A stretch of DNA of 64,000 bases from Agrococcus jejuensis (GCF_900099705.1 NZ_LT629695.1:2356001-2420000); one strand, 5' to 3'; positions 29,940-39,603 are shown, counted from the stretch's first letter. Program-made: numbers and translations. The notes: generated from the sequence alone by a model not told the origin.

Positions 29940-31466
29940 GTGACGACGGCGCCGGCGCAGTCGGCACCGGATGCGCCGGCCCGCACTCGCGTCACCTCCC
30001 GGTGGTCGCTGCGACGACGACTGCTCGTGGCGGTCGTCGCCGCCTTCGTGCTGCTGACCTCCTGCATCGCCCTCGCGAGCGTGCTCGCGATGCGCGGCGT
30101 GCTCACGAACCAGCTCGACGACCAGATCAAGGGGTCGATGCGGGCGGTGCTGCTCGGCTACGTCACCACCGGTGACGCCGACGTGCAGGGCGCGCAGACC
30201 AACCCCGAGTACGGCCAGATCTACGCGGGCACGAGCTTCGTGTTCCTGCACGACGGCGAGCCGGTCACCGCGGGCACGCTCAACGGCGCGAGCCCCGAGG
30301 TGCTCTCCGACGAGAACCTCGAGCGGCTCGTCGACGGGTCGACGGTCGGCACGTGCCAGACGGTGTCGCTCACCGACGGCATGGGCGATCAGCGTGTCTG
30401 CACGTACCCCGCCGCCGTGAACGGCCAGCCGTTCGGCGACCTCGCCGTCGCGCTGCCGCTGCGCGGCACCTACCAGACGCTCCTCGCGCTCTCGTTCGTC
30501 ATCGCGGTGTCGGTGTTCGTCGCGGCGCTCGCGCTCGTCGCGCTCGGCGACGTGCTCATCCGTCGCGCGCTGCGGCCGCTCACGTCGGTCATCGTCACGA
30601 CCGAGCGCATCTCGCAGCTGCCGCTCGACACGGGCGAGGTGCAGCTGTCGAACCGCGTGCGGGTCTCCGATCCCGCGACCGAGGTCGGGCGCGTGACCGA
30701 GAGCGTCAATCGCATGCTCGAGCACATCGAGTCGTCGCTCGAGGCCCGTGCGGCATCCGAGCGCAAGGTGCGGCAGTTCGTCGCGGATGCGTCGCACGAG
30801 CTGCGCACGCCGCTCGCCGCCGTGCAGGGCTACGCCGAGATCACGCGCAAGCACGACGCGTCGCTCAGCGACGACGCGCGCGAGTCGCTCGGGCGCATCG
30901 AGGCGGCGGCGCACCGCATGTCGGCGCTCGTCAACGACCTGCTCCTGCTGGCACGCCTCGACGAGGGCACCGAGATCGATCGCGAGAGCGTCGACCTCTC
31001 GCTGCTCGTGATCGACGCGGTCGCGGATGCGCAGGTGGCGGGCCCCGACCATCCCGTGGCGCTCGAGCTGCCCGAGGAGCCCGTCGAGGTCGTCGGCGAC
31101 CTCATGCGCCTGCAGCAGGTCGTGGCGAACCTGCTCGCGAACGCCCGCATCCACACGCCGCCCGGCACGCACGTCGAGGCGCGGCTGTCGACGGATGGCG
31201 ACGACGCGGTGCTCGAGATCGCCGACGATGGTCCGGGCGTGCCTGCCGAGCTGCAGGCGACGCTGTTCGAGCGCTTCGTGCGCGGCGACGCCTCGCGGTC
31301 GCGGGCAGCGGGCTCGAGCGGGCTCGGCCTCGCGATCGTGCGCGCCATCATGACGGCGCACGGCGGCTCGATCGACATGCGCAGCGCGCCCGGCGACACG
31401 GTCTTCACGATCCGCGTGCCGCTCGTCGCGTCTGCCGCACCGGCCGGGAGCGACCGCACCGACTGA
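29940..31466 (+). CDS. HisKA sensor histidine kinase
   Basis: The protein has 508 residues from GTG 29940. It has a first membrane helix at about 30-52, an external sensor domain of about 125 residues with two Cys (GTCQTVS, RVCTYP) that could form a disulfide, and a second helix at about 175-200. A HAMP linker follows, then the H-box FVADASHELRTPLAAVQGYAE, N-box VVANLLANARIHTPPG and G-boxes EIADDGPGVPAEL and GSSGLGLAIVRAIM. It phosphorylates the regulator encoded just upstream. There is no ribosome site before the GTG, so translation probably relies on coupling. Confidence 0.93.
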   Translation: MTTAPAQSAPDAPARTRVTSRWSLRRRLLVAVVAAFVLLTSCIALASVLAMRGVLTNQLDDQIKGSMRAVLLGYVTTGDADVQGAQTNPEYGQIYAGTSFVFLHDGEPVTAGTLNGASPEVLSDENLERLVDGSTVGTCQTVSLTDGMGDQRVCTYPAAVNGQPFGDLAVALPLRGTYQTLLALSFVIAVSVFVAALALVALGDVLIRRALRPLTSVIVTTERISQLPLDTGEVQLSNRVRVSDPATEVGRVTESVNRMLEHIESSLEARAASERKVRQFVADASHELRTPLAAVQGYAEITRKHDASLSDDARESLGRIEAAAHRMSALVNDLLLLARLDEGTEIDRESVDLSLLVIDAVADAQVAGPDHPVALELPEEPVEVVGDLMRLQQVVANLLANARIHTPPGTHVEARLSTDGDDAVLEIADDGPGVPAELQATLFERFVRGDASRSRAAGSSGLGLAIVRAIMTAHGGSIDMRSAPGDTVFTIRVPLVASAAPAGSDRTD

Positions 31467-31636
31467 ATCCGCGCATGCCTCGGCGAGCGTGATACGGCGT
31501 GTCGCACCCAATATGGTGAGGATGATTCAATCTCGCGCTAGGGTCAGGGCATCCGGGCCATCGCGCGCCGGCCCTGCGGCGCCGGTCTGATGACGATGGG
31601 CGCTGCCGATGCGGCGCAGGTCGCAGACGGAGCCCC

Positions 31637-34150
31637 ATGACCACCCGGATCCTTCGACGCGCGGTCGCCTCCGCGCTCGCCCTCGCGATCGGCGTCGGCG
31701 GCATGTCGCTCGGCGTCGCCGCCGCGACCGCCGCCGACGTGACGCCACCGGCCGACGTCACCGTCGAGTCGTCGCAGCCGACGCCCACCGAGGCGGCGCC
31801 GGCGCCCGACGCGCAGCCGGCCGCCAGCGCGGCGGCGCCCGCACCGTCGGAGCCCCCGGCTGTCGTCGAGGAGCCGTCGGCTCCTGTCGAGATCACGGCG
31901 CCCGTCGCGCTCGACGAGCCCGCAGCGGCCGCGGCGACGGACACGGTCGACGAGTCCATCGCCACGCCCGCCGCGTCGGCCGCGCAGTCGGCTCCCGCCG
32001 TCGCAGCGGCGCAGCCGATCGCGACCGCGGCCGTGGCTGCACCGGTCACGGTGGCAGTCACCAACGCCGGCTCGTCGACGGTGACAGCGTTGCCCGCGTA
32101 CTTCGACGTCACCTTCTCAGAGCCGGTGACGGGCTTCGACGCGACGGACGTCCTCGTCACGAACCTCGGCAGCCCTCCCCTGGGCGCCCAGTTCGCCGTG
32201 GAGGGCTCGGGTGCCGGCTACCGACTTCGGCTCGATTCGGTGGGTAGACCACTCCGCATCGGGACGTATGCCCTCTCGGTGCGCGCAGGCGCTGCGGTCA
32301 GCGCTGGAGGCGTCGCCAACACGGCGTCGCCCCTCGTCGGCTTCACTGGGCGGATCATCGACACTTCGCTGCAGACGACGGTGTCCCAGACCACCTACGC
32401 ACCGAGCACGGTGGGCGCGTTCAGCGTCGACTTCGGTCGGCACGTCGTCGGCTTCGACGTCGACGACCTGACGTTCACGGGTGCCGTCGTCTCGGGCGTG
32501 ACCATCAGCGGCAGTGGCCGCCTCTACCACGTGGCGATCGGGTCGATCGATCGACCGGCCGCGGTCACGATGGAGGTCCGAGCCGGCGCGGTGCAGTACG
32601 CGGGCGTGAGCAGCCCGGCAGCCTCCGGCACCGGCTTCATCGGCAGGACCGTGCCCACCACCATCACGCTCGCCGAGGGCCAGGAGTCGCCGACGAGCGA
32701 CGGGACCGTGCGGTTCGTCGTGACGTTCGCCGATGTCGTGACGGACTTCGGCGTCGACGACGTCGAGCTCGACGCGCCGGCCGGCGCCGTCGCATCGGTG
32801 ACCGGCTCGGGTCGCACCTACGAGGTCGTCGTCGACGGCTTCCAGCGCGCGGGCGACGTCGCGGTCTCCGTGCCTGCCGACAGGGTGCGCGGCAGCTTCG
32901 GCGCGCCGAACGAGGCGTCGAACGCCGTGACCGTCGCGTTCGCGCCGGCCCGTCCCGAGATCGTCGTCGCCCGCGGCTCGCAGCAGCCTGCGACGACCGA
33001 CGTCGACGACGCCGTGTTCGACATCCGCTCGTCGGTGCCCGTCACGGGCCTCGAGGTGAGTGACCTCGTCATCGGCGGCACGGCCGGCGCGACGACGGTC
33101 GACCTGCTCCCCGTCGGAGATGACGCGTTCATCGCGACCGTCTCGGGCGCCGTGCGCGCGGGCACGATCACGCTGTCGGTCCTGGAGGGCGCTGCGGTGG
33201 GCCCGCTCGAGACGGAGAGCCTCGCGTCGGCGGCGTCCGACGAGGGCGTGCTGTTCGCACCGCCGGCGCCGACCGTCACCGTCGAGCAGGGCTTCTCGCA
33301 GGCCGACCCCGAGACGTTCGGGTTCATCACCTTCGAGGTGCAGCTGTCGCAGGAGGTCACGGGTCTCGAGGCGAGCGACTTCGTCGTCGGTGGCACGGCC
33401 GGTGCGTCGACCGTCTCGCTGCAGGGCTCGGGCTCGTGGTACACCGCCACCGTGTTCGACATGGTGCGCCCCGGCACGGTGACGCTCGCGCTGCCTGCCG
33501 GTGCCGCGGTGAGCCAGTACGGCGTCGCGAACCTCGCCTCGACGTCGGTGGATGCGACGGTGCAGTTCGCGCCGCCGACGCCGACGGCCTCGATCACGCT
33601 GGCCGAGGGCCAGTCGGGTTCGACGGCGGTGCAGCCGTTCGTGTTCGACGTGTCGTTCTCGGTGCCGGTCTCGGGCTTCGATGCCGACGACGTCATCGTG
33701 CTCGGCAGCGGGCGCGACATCGTCGTGGAGGTGACGCCGCGGGGCGGCCCGATGCTCGGTGACGCAGCGGCGGCGGCGACCGCCCTCGACGTTGCCGCGG
33801 CCGACGAGCTGCTCTACGACTTCACGGTGCGCGTCTCGGGCACGTTCGACGCGGGCTCGATCTCGATCGCCATCCGCGAGGGTGCCGTGGTGAGCGGCTT
33901 CGGCGTCGCCAACGCGCGGATCGAGGCGTCGACCGACGCCGCGATCGCCTACGTCCCCGCGAGCGTCGTGACGCCCGCGCCGGTCGCAGCGGCGCCCGCC
34001 GCGACGGCACCTGGCGTAGCATCCACGGCCGGCGCCGCTGCGCAGTCGACGCTGCCGCGCACCGGCGGCGAGCCGTCGTGGGCGCTCATGCTCGCGGCTG
34101 CGCTGCTGCTTGCGCTCGGCGGCGTCGTGCGCCGCACGCGCACGCGCTGA
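31637..34150 (+). CDS. Sortase-anchored surface protein with six Ig-like repeats
   Basis: The protein has 837 residues. A signal peptide (ASALALAIGVGGMSLGVAAA) is followed by about 100 residues of Pro/Ala/Thr stalk. Six Big_12-like beta-sandwich repeats of about 100 residues begin near residues 135, 240, 340, 438, 543 and 651; most share a phrase like FSEPVTGFDATDV and end AVSQYGVANLAS. A second Ala/Pro linker leads to LPRTG (about 805), a hydrophobic helix and Arg tail for sortase. Repeats 1-2 are the most diverged; repeats 4 and 5 share GGTAGA-T-V. It is probably an adhesin or matrix protein. The ligand is unknown. Confidence 0.87.
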   Translation: MTTRILRRAVASALALAIGVGGMSLGVAAATAADVTPPADVTVESSQPTPTEAAPAPDAQPAASAAAPAPSEPPAVVEEPSAPVEITAPVALDEPAAAAATDTVDESIATPAASAAQSAPAVAAAQPIATAAVAAPVTVAVTNAGSSTVTALPAYFDVTFSEPVTGFDATDVLVTNLGSPPLGAQFAVEGSGAGYRLRLDSVGRPLRIGTYALSVRAGAAVSAGGVANTASPLVGFTGRIIDTSLQTTVSQTTYAPSTVGAFSVDFGRHVVGFDVDDLTFTGAVVSGVTISGSGRLYHVAIGSIDRPAAVTMEVRAGAVQYAGVSSPAASGTGFIGRTVPTTITLAEGQESPTSDGTVRFVVTFADVVTDFGVDDVELDAPAGAVASVTGSGRTYEVVVDGFQRAGDVAVSVPADRVRGSFGAPNEASNAVTVAFAPARPEIVVARGSQQPATTDVDDAVFDIRSSVPVTGLEVSDLVIGGTAGATTVDLLPVGDDAFIATVSGAVRAGTITLSVLEGAAVGPLETESLASAASDEGVLFAPPAPTVTVEQGFSQADPETFGFITFEVQLSQEVTGLEASDFVVGGTAGASTVSLQGSGSWYTATVFDMVRPGTVTLALPAGAAVSQYGVANLASTSVDATVQFAPPTPTASITLAEGQSGSTAVQPFVFDVSFSVPVSGFDADDVIVLGSGRDIVVEVTPRGGPMLGDAAAAATALDVAAADELLYDFTVRVSGTFDAGSISIAIREGAVVSGFGVANARIEASTDAAIAYVPASVVTPAPVAAAPAATAPGVASTAGAAAQSTLPRTGGEPSWALMLAAALLLALGGVVRRTRTR

Positions 34151-34164
34151 CGATCAGCGTGCAG

Positions 34165-34194
34165 GGGCGGGCGGCGCGCGAGCGTCGCCCGCCC
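34165..34194 (+). terminator. Hairpin after the Ig-repeat surface gene
   Basis: GGGCGGGCG (34165-34173) pairs with CGCCCGCCC (34186-34194) around a 12-base loop, 15 bases after the stop. No T-run. Confidence 0.6.
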
Positions 34195-34327
34195 TCCCGC
34201 GTCCTCGGCGCACGCACCGCGCCCGCCGACGCCGCGCTCCCCGGCGACTGACACCGGCGGGGCAGCCGATGCCCAGGCTCGGTGGAGAGGATCGATGCAT
34301 CCACCCACCGAGTCGAGGGAGATCTGC

Positions 34328-36175
34328 GTGCGCGCCACCTGGGGAGTCGTCGGAGTCGGAGCGATCGTGCTGGCGGGCCTCACGGTGCCGACGGTCGCTG
34401 CTGCGGAGGTCGTGGACGGAGGTGTGATCGTGCACGGAGCAGCGGGCGTGATCACCATGGAGACGGCGGGGACGAGCGAGACGCTCATCACCTACGATCA
34501 CGCCGGCGGCGTCGGCGAGCACCTCATGGACCTCGCACTGTCAGCGGACGGCGACCGGCTCGCCTTCCAGACCCTCGACTTCCGCGACGGCGACGGGGAC
34601 TATCGCACGGTCGTCGTCGACGTCGAGACGGGCGCGATCGTCCTCGACCAGGATGCGGACTGGACGACGGGCGGCTACCTCGTCGACATCTCGCCCGATG
34701 GCACGCAGCTGCTCATGGCAGGCGATGCCGGGGCGTGGACGCAGTCGATCGCGACCGGCGCGCAGACGACGCTGCCCGGCCTCGGGGCCGACGGCGTGCG
34801 CTACCCACGCGGCTTCGCGCCCGACGGCGACGAGATCATCGCCGCCGTCAATGGGGGCCACGGGATCTCGCGTTCGCTCGACGCCGTCGACGTCGCAACC
34901 GGCTCCGTGCGCGTCGTCGTCCCTGCGGTGGGGTCGGAATGGGTCACGCCCGAGACCATCTCGTACGACGGCACCGTGCAGTACTCGACCGTCGCCGACT
35001 GCGGAGCTCCGCAGCCGTCGTCGATCGTCGACGTCGACGGGTCGGGCGTCGCGCCCTTCGCGCAGCCGTCGACCGACCACACGGGCGTCTTCTCGCCGGA
35101 CGGCGCCGAGGTGCTGTTCGTGCGCGATGCGCAGCCGCGCATCCACCCCTGCGCGGGCGACGCCTCCGAGCGCGTGCAGCAGGTGCTGCGGGGCGACCGC
35201 GATGGCTCGAACGCGACCGCGGCGTTCTCCGCTGCGCACTGGGACTGGGCGGGCACCGTCGTCGACGCGCCGCAGCCGCAGCAGCCGACGCGGCTCGCGG
35301 GCGCCGACCGCTTCGCGACCTCCGTCGCCCTGTCGCAGTCGGCGTTCCCGACGGGTGCGCCCGTCGTCTACCTCGTGTCGGGCACGTCGTTCCCCGACGC
35401 CCTGTCGGCCGGTCCCGCCGCGGCGCACGAGGGCGGCCCCGTGCTGCTCACGACCCGCGAGTCGCTGCCCGCCGTCGTCGGCGCCGAGATCGATCGCCTG
35501 AACCCGTCGCGCGTCGTCATCGTGGGCGGCGATCCGTCGATCAGCACGGCGGTCGCCGCGCAGGTGGGCGCGATCGTGGGCGAGGAGAACCTCGAGCGCA
35601 TCGCGGGCGCGAACCGCTACGCCACGAGCGCCATGGTCGCGACCCAGGTGTTCGGCACGTCCGCCGTGGCGTACGTGGCGTCGGGGGAGAAGTTCCCGGA
35701 TGCGCTTGCGGGTGGCGCGGCGGCAGGCGCTGCCGACGCGCCGCTCCTGCTCGTCTACGGCCAGGTGCTCGACCCCGACGTCGCGGGTGCGATCGCGACG
35801 CTCGGCGTCGACGAGGCGCGCGTGATCGGCAGCGCCGCGTCGGTGTCGGCGGCGACGGCCTCGGCGATCGACGCCCGCGTCGACGTCGTCCAGCGCCTCG
35901 AAGGCGCCGACCGCTTCGCGACGGCGGTCGCCGTGAATCAGGCGTTCACGACCGCGCCGGTCGCCTACGTCGCCTCGGGCCTCACGTTCCCCGACGCGCT
36001 CGCCGGCGCGGCGGTCGCCGGAGCGCAGGGCGCGCCGATGTACCTGACGCGCCCCGAGTGCCTCGAGCCGGGCGTCGTCGCCGACCTCGCCCGACTGGGC
36101 TACCCGGCCGTCACGATCCTCGGCGGCACGCCGTCGGTGTCGCCGGCGGTCGAGGCGTACGCCGTCTGCGCCTGA
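34328..36175 (+). CDS. Secreted propeller protein with three cell-wall-binding repeats
   Basis: The protein has 615 residues from GTG 34328, chosen because GGGAG lies 6 bases upstream; ATG 34295 is in frame but would put charged residues before the signal peptide (VVGVGAIVLAGLTVP). Residues about 30-310 look like a TolB/WD-type propeller (LALSADGDRLAFQ; ISPDGTQLLMA; FSPDGAEVLFV). Residues about 330-615 are three cell_wall_binding_2 repeats, each with RLAGADRFATSVALSQ-like, FPDALSAGPAA-like and VIVGGDPSIS-like segments, which attach proteins to cell-wall polymers. There is no sortase signal. The role of the propeller is unknown. Confidence 0.88.
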   Translation: MRATWGVVGVGAIVLAGLTVPTVAAAEVVDGGVIVHGAAGVITMETAGTSETLITYDHAGGVGEHLMDLALSADGDRLAFQTLDFRDGDGDYRTVVVDVETGAIVLDQDADWTTGGYLVDISPDGTQLLMAGDAGAWTQSIATGAQTTLPGLGADGVRYPRGFAPDGDEIIAAVNGGHGISRSLDAVDVATGSVRVVVPAVGSEWVTPETISYDGTVQYSTVADCGAPQPSSIVDVDGSGVAPFAQPSTDHTGVFSPDGAEVLFVRDAQPRIHPCAGDASERVQQVLRGDRDGSNATAAFSAAHWDWAGTVVDAPQPQQPTRLAGADRFATSVALSQSAFPTGAPVVYLVSGTSFPDALSAGPAAAHEGGPVLLTTRESLPAVVGAEIDRLNPSRVVIVGGDPSISTAVAAQVGAIVGEENLERIAGANRYATSAMVATQVFGTSAVAYVASGEKFPDALAGGAAAGAADAPLLLVYGQVLDPDVAGAIATLGVDEARVIGSAASVSAATASAIDARVDVVQRLEGADRFATAVAVNQAFTTAPVAYVASGLTFPDALAGAAVAGAQGAPMYLTRPECLEPGVVADLARLGYPAVTILGGTPSVSPAVEAYAVCA

Positions 36176-36188
36176 CGGACGAACGAAG

Positions 36189-36223
36189 GATGGGGCCGGT
36201 CGCGTCGCGCGACCGGCCCCATC
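36189..36223 (+). terminator. Strong terminator after cell-wall-binding protein
   Basis: A perfect 16-bp stem, 36189-36204 with 36208-36223, closes on a 3-base loop (TCG), 13 bases after the stop. Confidence 0.8.
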
Positions 36224-36370
36224 TGCGTCTCGAGCCCCCTGACGCGAACCGGGGCACGCGCCGACGGATGAGCGTCGCTCATTCGTGCCGCGGGGACATA
36301 GGGTCGCGGTAGGCCGACGTGCGTCGGCGCCGCCCCGCAGCACCGGGGCGACCCCGACGAGGAGCCATCG

Positions 36371-37711
36371 ATGCCCCGATCCATGCGCCGCGCATCCGCG
36401 GCCGCGCTCACCGCGATCCTCGCCCTCGGAGGCATCGGCCTCGGGGCCGCCGCCGCGAACGCCGACTCGACGCAGACCTTCAGCGGCGTGCTGCAGGCGG
36501 GTGACGCCACGTGGGAGCGCACGTGGAACTGCGACGGCGAGTCGGCCGGCTTCGGGCAGCAGTACTACGACGTGCAGACGTTCACGGTGCCCGAGACCGG
36601 CGGCTACCGCATCGACATGACGAGCCACGCGCTCGCGAACGACGACAGCGTCGAGCAGAGCGCCGACGGCTACTTCCACCTCTACGAGGGCGCCTTCGAC
36701 CCGACGAACCCGACGGTCGGATGCCTCGCGGCCGACGACGACGGCACGGGCTCGCTACGGCCGCGCATCGACATCGGCCTCACCGCCGGCGTCACGTACA
36801 CGCTCGTGACGACGCAGTACTCGAACGGCGCCGACGCGTCGCAGTACGCGTACACGACGCAGATCGACGGCCTCTACCCGGTCACGACGTTCGCGCCTGC
36901 CGCGGGGCAGACGCGCGCGTTCACCGAGGGTCCCGCGCGGCTGTCCGTGACGTTCAGCGAGCCCGTCGAGGGCTTCGACGCCGACGACGTCGACGTCTTC
37001 GGCGCCGGACCGACCACGGTGTCGGTGACCGGGTCCGGCGCCTCCTACGAGGTGCTGGTCGACGGCTTCGAGAGCTACGGCAGCTACTTCGTGCGGGTCG
37101 AGACGCGCGCGGTGACGTCGGTCGCATCCGGTCGCCCGGCGACGCAGCCCGACGAGATCACGCTCGTCTACGTCGAGTCGCTGCCGACCGTGACGATCGC
37201 GCCCGTCGGCGACACGACGATCGCGACGGAGCCCGCGACGTTCGCCGTCACGTTCTCCGAGCCCGTCGAGGGCTTCGCCGCCGACGACGTCGTGCTCGGC
37301 GGCACCGCCGGTGCCTCGACCGTCGCGGTGACCGGCGACGAGGCCGACTACGTCGTGACGGTCGGCGGGTTCGTCGGCGCCGGCACCGTCGAGGCGTCGA
37401 TCCGGGCCGAGGCCGCGTACGTGCTCGTGGGCGGCGGCGAGGGTCCGCCGCAGCAGATCGGCACCGCGCCGTCCGACACCGCGACCGTGACCTACGCACC
37501 GGTCGTCGCACCGTCGCCCACGGCCACCGCGCCCGCGCCGACGACCTCGGCGCCCGTCGCACCCGCGCCGACGACCGCCGCGCCGGCCGTGTCGCCGTCG
37601 GGCGGCGAGCTGCCGCAGACCGGTGGATCGCCGCTGTGGATCGGGCTGCTGCTCGCGGGCGCGCTCGTCGCCGCCGGCGTCGGCGTGCGCCGCATGGCAC
37701 GCATCCGCTGA
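36371..37711 (+). CDS. Sortase-anchored surface protein with two Ig-like repeats
   Basis: The protein has 446 residues. After a signal peptide (ALTAILALGGIGLGAAAANA), residues about 35-170 form a beta-rich domain (TFTVPETGGYRIDMTS; YFHLYEGAFDP; GLTAGVTYTLVTTQYS) resembling bacterial pre-peptidase C-terminal-like or GEVED-adjacent domains. Two Big_12-like repeats follow, each with VTFSEPVEGF and a DADDV or AADDV step, related to those of the 837-residue protein 2 kb upstream. A Pro/Thr linker leads to LPQTG, a membrane helix and Arg tail. It is a likely wall-anchored adhesin. Confidence 0.87.
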   Translation: MPRSMRRASAAALTAILALGGIGLGAAAANADSTQTFSGVLQAGDATWERTWNCDGESAGFGQQYYDVQTFTVPETGGYRIDMTSHALANDDSVEQSADGYFHLYEGAFDPTNPTVGCLAADDDGTGSLRPRIDIGLTAGVTYTLVTTQYSNGADASQYAYTTQIDGLYPVTTFAPAAGQTRAFTEGPARLSVTFSEPVEGFDADDVDVFGAGPTTVSVTGSGASYEVLVDGFESYGSYFVRVETRAVTSVASGRPATQPDEITLVYVESLPTVTIAPVGDTTIATEPATFAVTFSEPVEGFAADDVVLGGTAGASTVAVTGDEADYVVTVGGFVGAGTVEASIRAEAAYVLVGGGEGPPQQIGTAPSDTATVTYAPVVAPSPTATAPAPTTSAPVAPAPTTAAPAVSPSGGELPQTGGSPLWIGLLLAGALVAAGVGVRRMARIR

Positions 37712-37720
37712 CCCATCCGA

Positions 37721-37761
37721 CACGAGGCCCGGCCGCGCGAGTTGCGCGGCCGGGCCTCGTG
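37721..37761 (+). terminator. Strong terminator before the rplJ leader
   Basis: An 18-bp perfect stem (37721-37738 with 37744-37761) and a 5-base loop lie 9 bases after the LPQTG gene stop. It isolates the ribosomal operon. Confidence 0.85.
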
Positions 37762-37774
37762 CGTCTATCCTGAC

Positions 37775-37951
37775 GTCATACCCAAGACCGCTGGTCATCG
37801 GCGTGCGCCCAGGCGCTCGACGACGAAGGTGGATCCGAGAGGATCCCGGCCCGCGCAGGTGTGAATCCCAGCTTCTGGGCCGAGCTCCGTGCGCATGCGC
37901 CGGAGCTCCTTTCGTTTTCTCCGTCGGACCAGCATCCGATCAAGGAGCACC
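37775..37951 (+). promoter_or_regulatory. L10 ribosomal-protein leader
   Basis: The 5' region of rplJ holds a conserved-looking leader with GCGCAGGTGTGAATCC near its 3' part, the kind of sequence bound by the L10-L12 complex for autogenous control. Its end is the terminator-like hairpin at 37882-37919. Recognition is by eye; covariance scoring was not possible. Confidence 0.65.
37882..37919 (+). terminator. Attenuator hairpin with T-rich tail in the rplJ leader
   Basis: GAGCTCCG (37882-37889) pairs with CGGAGCTC (37901-37908) and is followed by CTTTCGTTTTC, one of few T-rich hairpin tails in the window. It probably acts as premature terminator of the L10-L7/L12 transcript. Confidence 0.65.
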
Positions 37952-38470
37952 ATGGCGAACAAGGAGACTGCGGTCGCCGAGCTCTCGAACCTGTTCGAGA
38001 CCTCGTCGGCTGTCCTGCTCACCGAGTATCGCGGGCTCACGGTCGCGCAGCTGAAGACGCTGCGTCGATCGATCTCCGAGCACGCAACCTACGCCGTGGT
38101 GAAGAACACGCTCACGAAGATCGCCGCCAACAAGGCTGGCATCTCGGCGTTCGACGACAGCCTCCAGGGGCCGTCGGCGATCGCCTTCGTGCACGGCGAC
38201 CCCGTCGCCGTCGCGAAGTCGCTGCGTGACTTCGCCAAGGCGAACCCTCAGCTCGTGGTCAAGAACGGCTACTTCGACGGTAGCCCGCTCACCGCTGAGG
38301 ACGTCACCAAGCTCGCCGAGCTCGAGTCGCGGGAGGTGCTGCTGGCGAAGCTGGCCGGTGCCTTCAAGGCCTCGCTGTTCGGTGCGGCGTACATGTTCCA
38401 GGCACCTCTCGCGCAGGCGGCTCGCACCGTCGACGCGCTTCGTGCCAAGCAGGAGTCCGCGGCCGAGTAG
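37952..38470 (+). CDS. rplJ: 50S ribosomal protein L10
   Basis: The protein has 172 residues. The N-terminal rRNA-binding domain has [30 protein letters not shown] and [12 protein letters not shown]; the C-terminal helix ([23 protein letters not shown]) carries L7/L12 dimers. GGAGC precedes ATG 37952. It anchors the ribosomal stalk and, with L7/L12, likely represses its own mRNA at the leader. rplL follows after 27 bases. Confidence 0.98.
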   Translation: MANKETAVAELSNLFETSSAVLLTEYRGLTVAQLKTLRRSISEHATYAVVKNTLTKIAANKAGISAFDDSLQGPSAIAFVHGDPVAVAKSLRDFAKANPQLVVKNGYFDGSPLTAEDVTKLAELESREVLLAKLAGAFKASLFGAAYMFQAPLAQAARTVDALRAKQESAAE

Positions 38471-38497
38471 GCCGTGGCAGAACCACAGGAGATAGAG

Positions 38498-38884
38498 ATG
38501 GCAAAGCTGTCCACCGAGGAGCTGCTCGAGCAGTTCAAGGGCCTCACGCTCATCGAGCTGAGCGAGTTCGTCAAGGCGTTCGAGGAGACCTTCGAGGTCA
38601 CCGCCGCCGCCCCCGTCGCCGTCGCCGCAGCCCCCGCTGCCGGTGGTGCTGACGCTCCGGCCGAGGAGGAGAAGACGGAGTTCGACGTCGTCCTCGAGGC
38701 CGCCGGCTCGGCGAAGATCCAGGTCATCAAGGTCGTGCGTGCGCTCACGTCGCTCGGCCTCGGCGAGGCCAAGGCTCTCGTCGATGGCGCTCCCGCCAAC
38801 GTGCTCGAGGGCGCGAAGAAGGAGGACGCCGAGAAGGCCAAGGCCGACCTCGAGGAGGCCGGCGCGACGGTGACCGTCAAGTAG
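38498..38884 (+). CDS. rplL: 50S ribosomal protein L7/L12
   Basis: The protein has 128 residues. The N-terminal dimerisation helix pair ([22 protein letters not shown]), Ala/Pro hinge (about residues 35-55) and C-terminal factor-binding domain ([33 protein letters not shown]) are all standard. It recruits translation GTPases to the ribosome. ACAGGAGATAGAG is its ribosome site, and a 16-bp terminator follows. Confidence 0.98.
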   Translation: MAKLSTEELLEQFKGLTLIELSEFVKAFEETFEVTAAAPVAVAAAPAAGGADAPAEEEKTEFDVVLEAAGSAKIQVIKVVRALTSLGLGEAKALVDGAPANVLEGAKKEDAEKAKADLEEAGATVTVK

Positions 38885-38899
38885 TCACCTCGTTCCTCG

Positions 38900-38936
38900 C
38901 GAAGCCCCGCACCGACTCGTTCGGTGCGGGGCTTCG
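38900..38936 (+). terminator. Terminator of the rplJL operon
   Basis: CGAAGCCCCGCACCGA (38900-38915) pairs perfectly with 38921-38936 around CTCGT. Confidence 0.85.
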
Positions 38937-38979
38937 TGCATGTGGTCGAGGGTCGGGCTCCGCGTCGTACGCTCGACGG

Positions 38980-39603
38980 ATGCAGCCCACCGACGTCGTC
39001 GACTGGCGCCGACACGTGTTCGCGATCTATGCGGCGGTGCGCGCGGCGGCATCGCCTGAGGCGGCGCATGCGCTGTGGCGCCGCGAGCGCGACGCGCTGC
39101 TGCGCACGCATCCCGCCTCTCCCGTGCCCGCATCCGCGCGTGCCGACCTCGTCGGTGCCGACGTCGCGCCGTACGACCCCGCGTGGCGCTTCGAGTGCTC
39201 CCTCGAGCCGGCCGACGGCGTGCGGTGGGACGTCGAGACGGGCACCGACGGCATCGTGCCGTTCGAGCGCTGGGCGACGGCGACGCTGCCGGGCGTCGGC
39301 ACGCTCGACGTGTGGCGCCTGCGGTCGTACGGCGGCGGGCTGTTCGTGCCCGTGCGCGACGCGCTCGCCGGGCGCGACGGCGGCACCTACGGCGGCGGCC
39401 GCTACCTCGTCGACACCGTGAAGGGCGCCGACCTGGGCATGGGCGACGGCACGATCGTGCTCGACCTCAACTTCGCCTACGCGCCATCGTGCGCCTACGA
39501 CCCGGCGTGGGCGTGCCCGCTGCCGCCGGCCGGCAACCGCGTCGACGTGCCGATCCCGGTGGGGGAGCGGCATCCGTTGCTGCGGGCTGGGATCGGGCGA
39601 TGA
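38980..39603 (+). CDS. DUF1684 protein
   Basis: The protein has 207 residues. The pattern WRRHVFAIYAAVRAA, ALWRRERDALLRTHPASPV, a beta-rich middle and the end GTIVLDLNFAYAPSCAYDPAWACPLPPAGNRVDVPIPVGER is diagnostic of the DUF1684 family, whose C-terminal NPYCAYNPxWxCPxPPxxN-like block is conserved but of unknown function. The family is common in actinobacteria and halobacteria. It overlaps the next gene by ATGA, making a three-gene coupled unit through 41101. Confidence 0.85.
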   Translation: MQPTDVVDWRRHVFAIYAAVRAAASPEAAHALWRRERDALLRTHPASPVPASARADLVGADVAPYDPAWRFECSLEPADGVRWDVETGTDGIVPFERWATATLPGVGTLDVWRLRSYGGGLFVPVRDALAGRDGGTYGGGRYLVDTVKGADLGMGDGTIVLDLNFAYAPSCAYDPAWACPLPPAGNRVDVPIPVGERHPLLRAGIGR

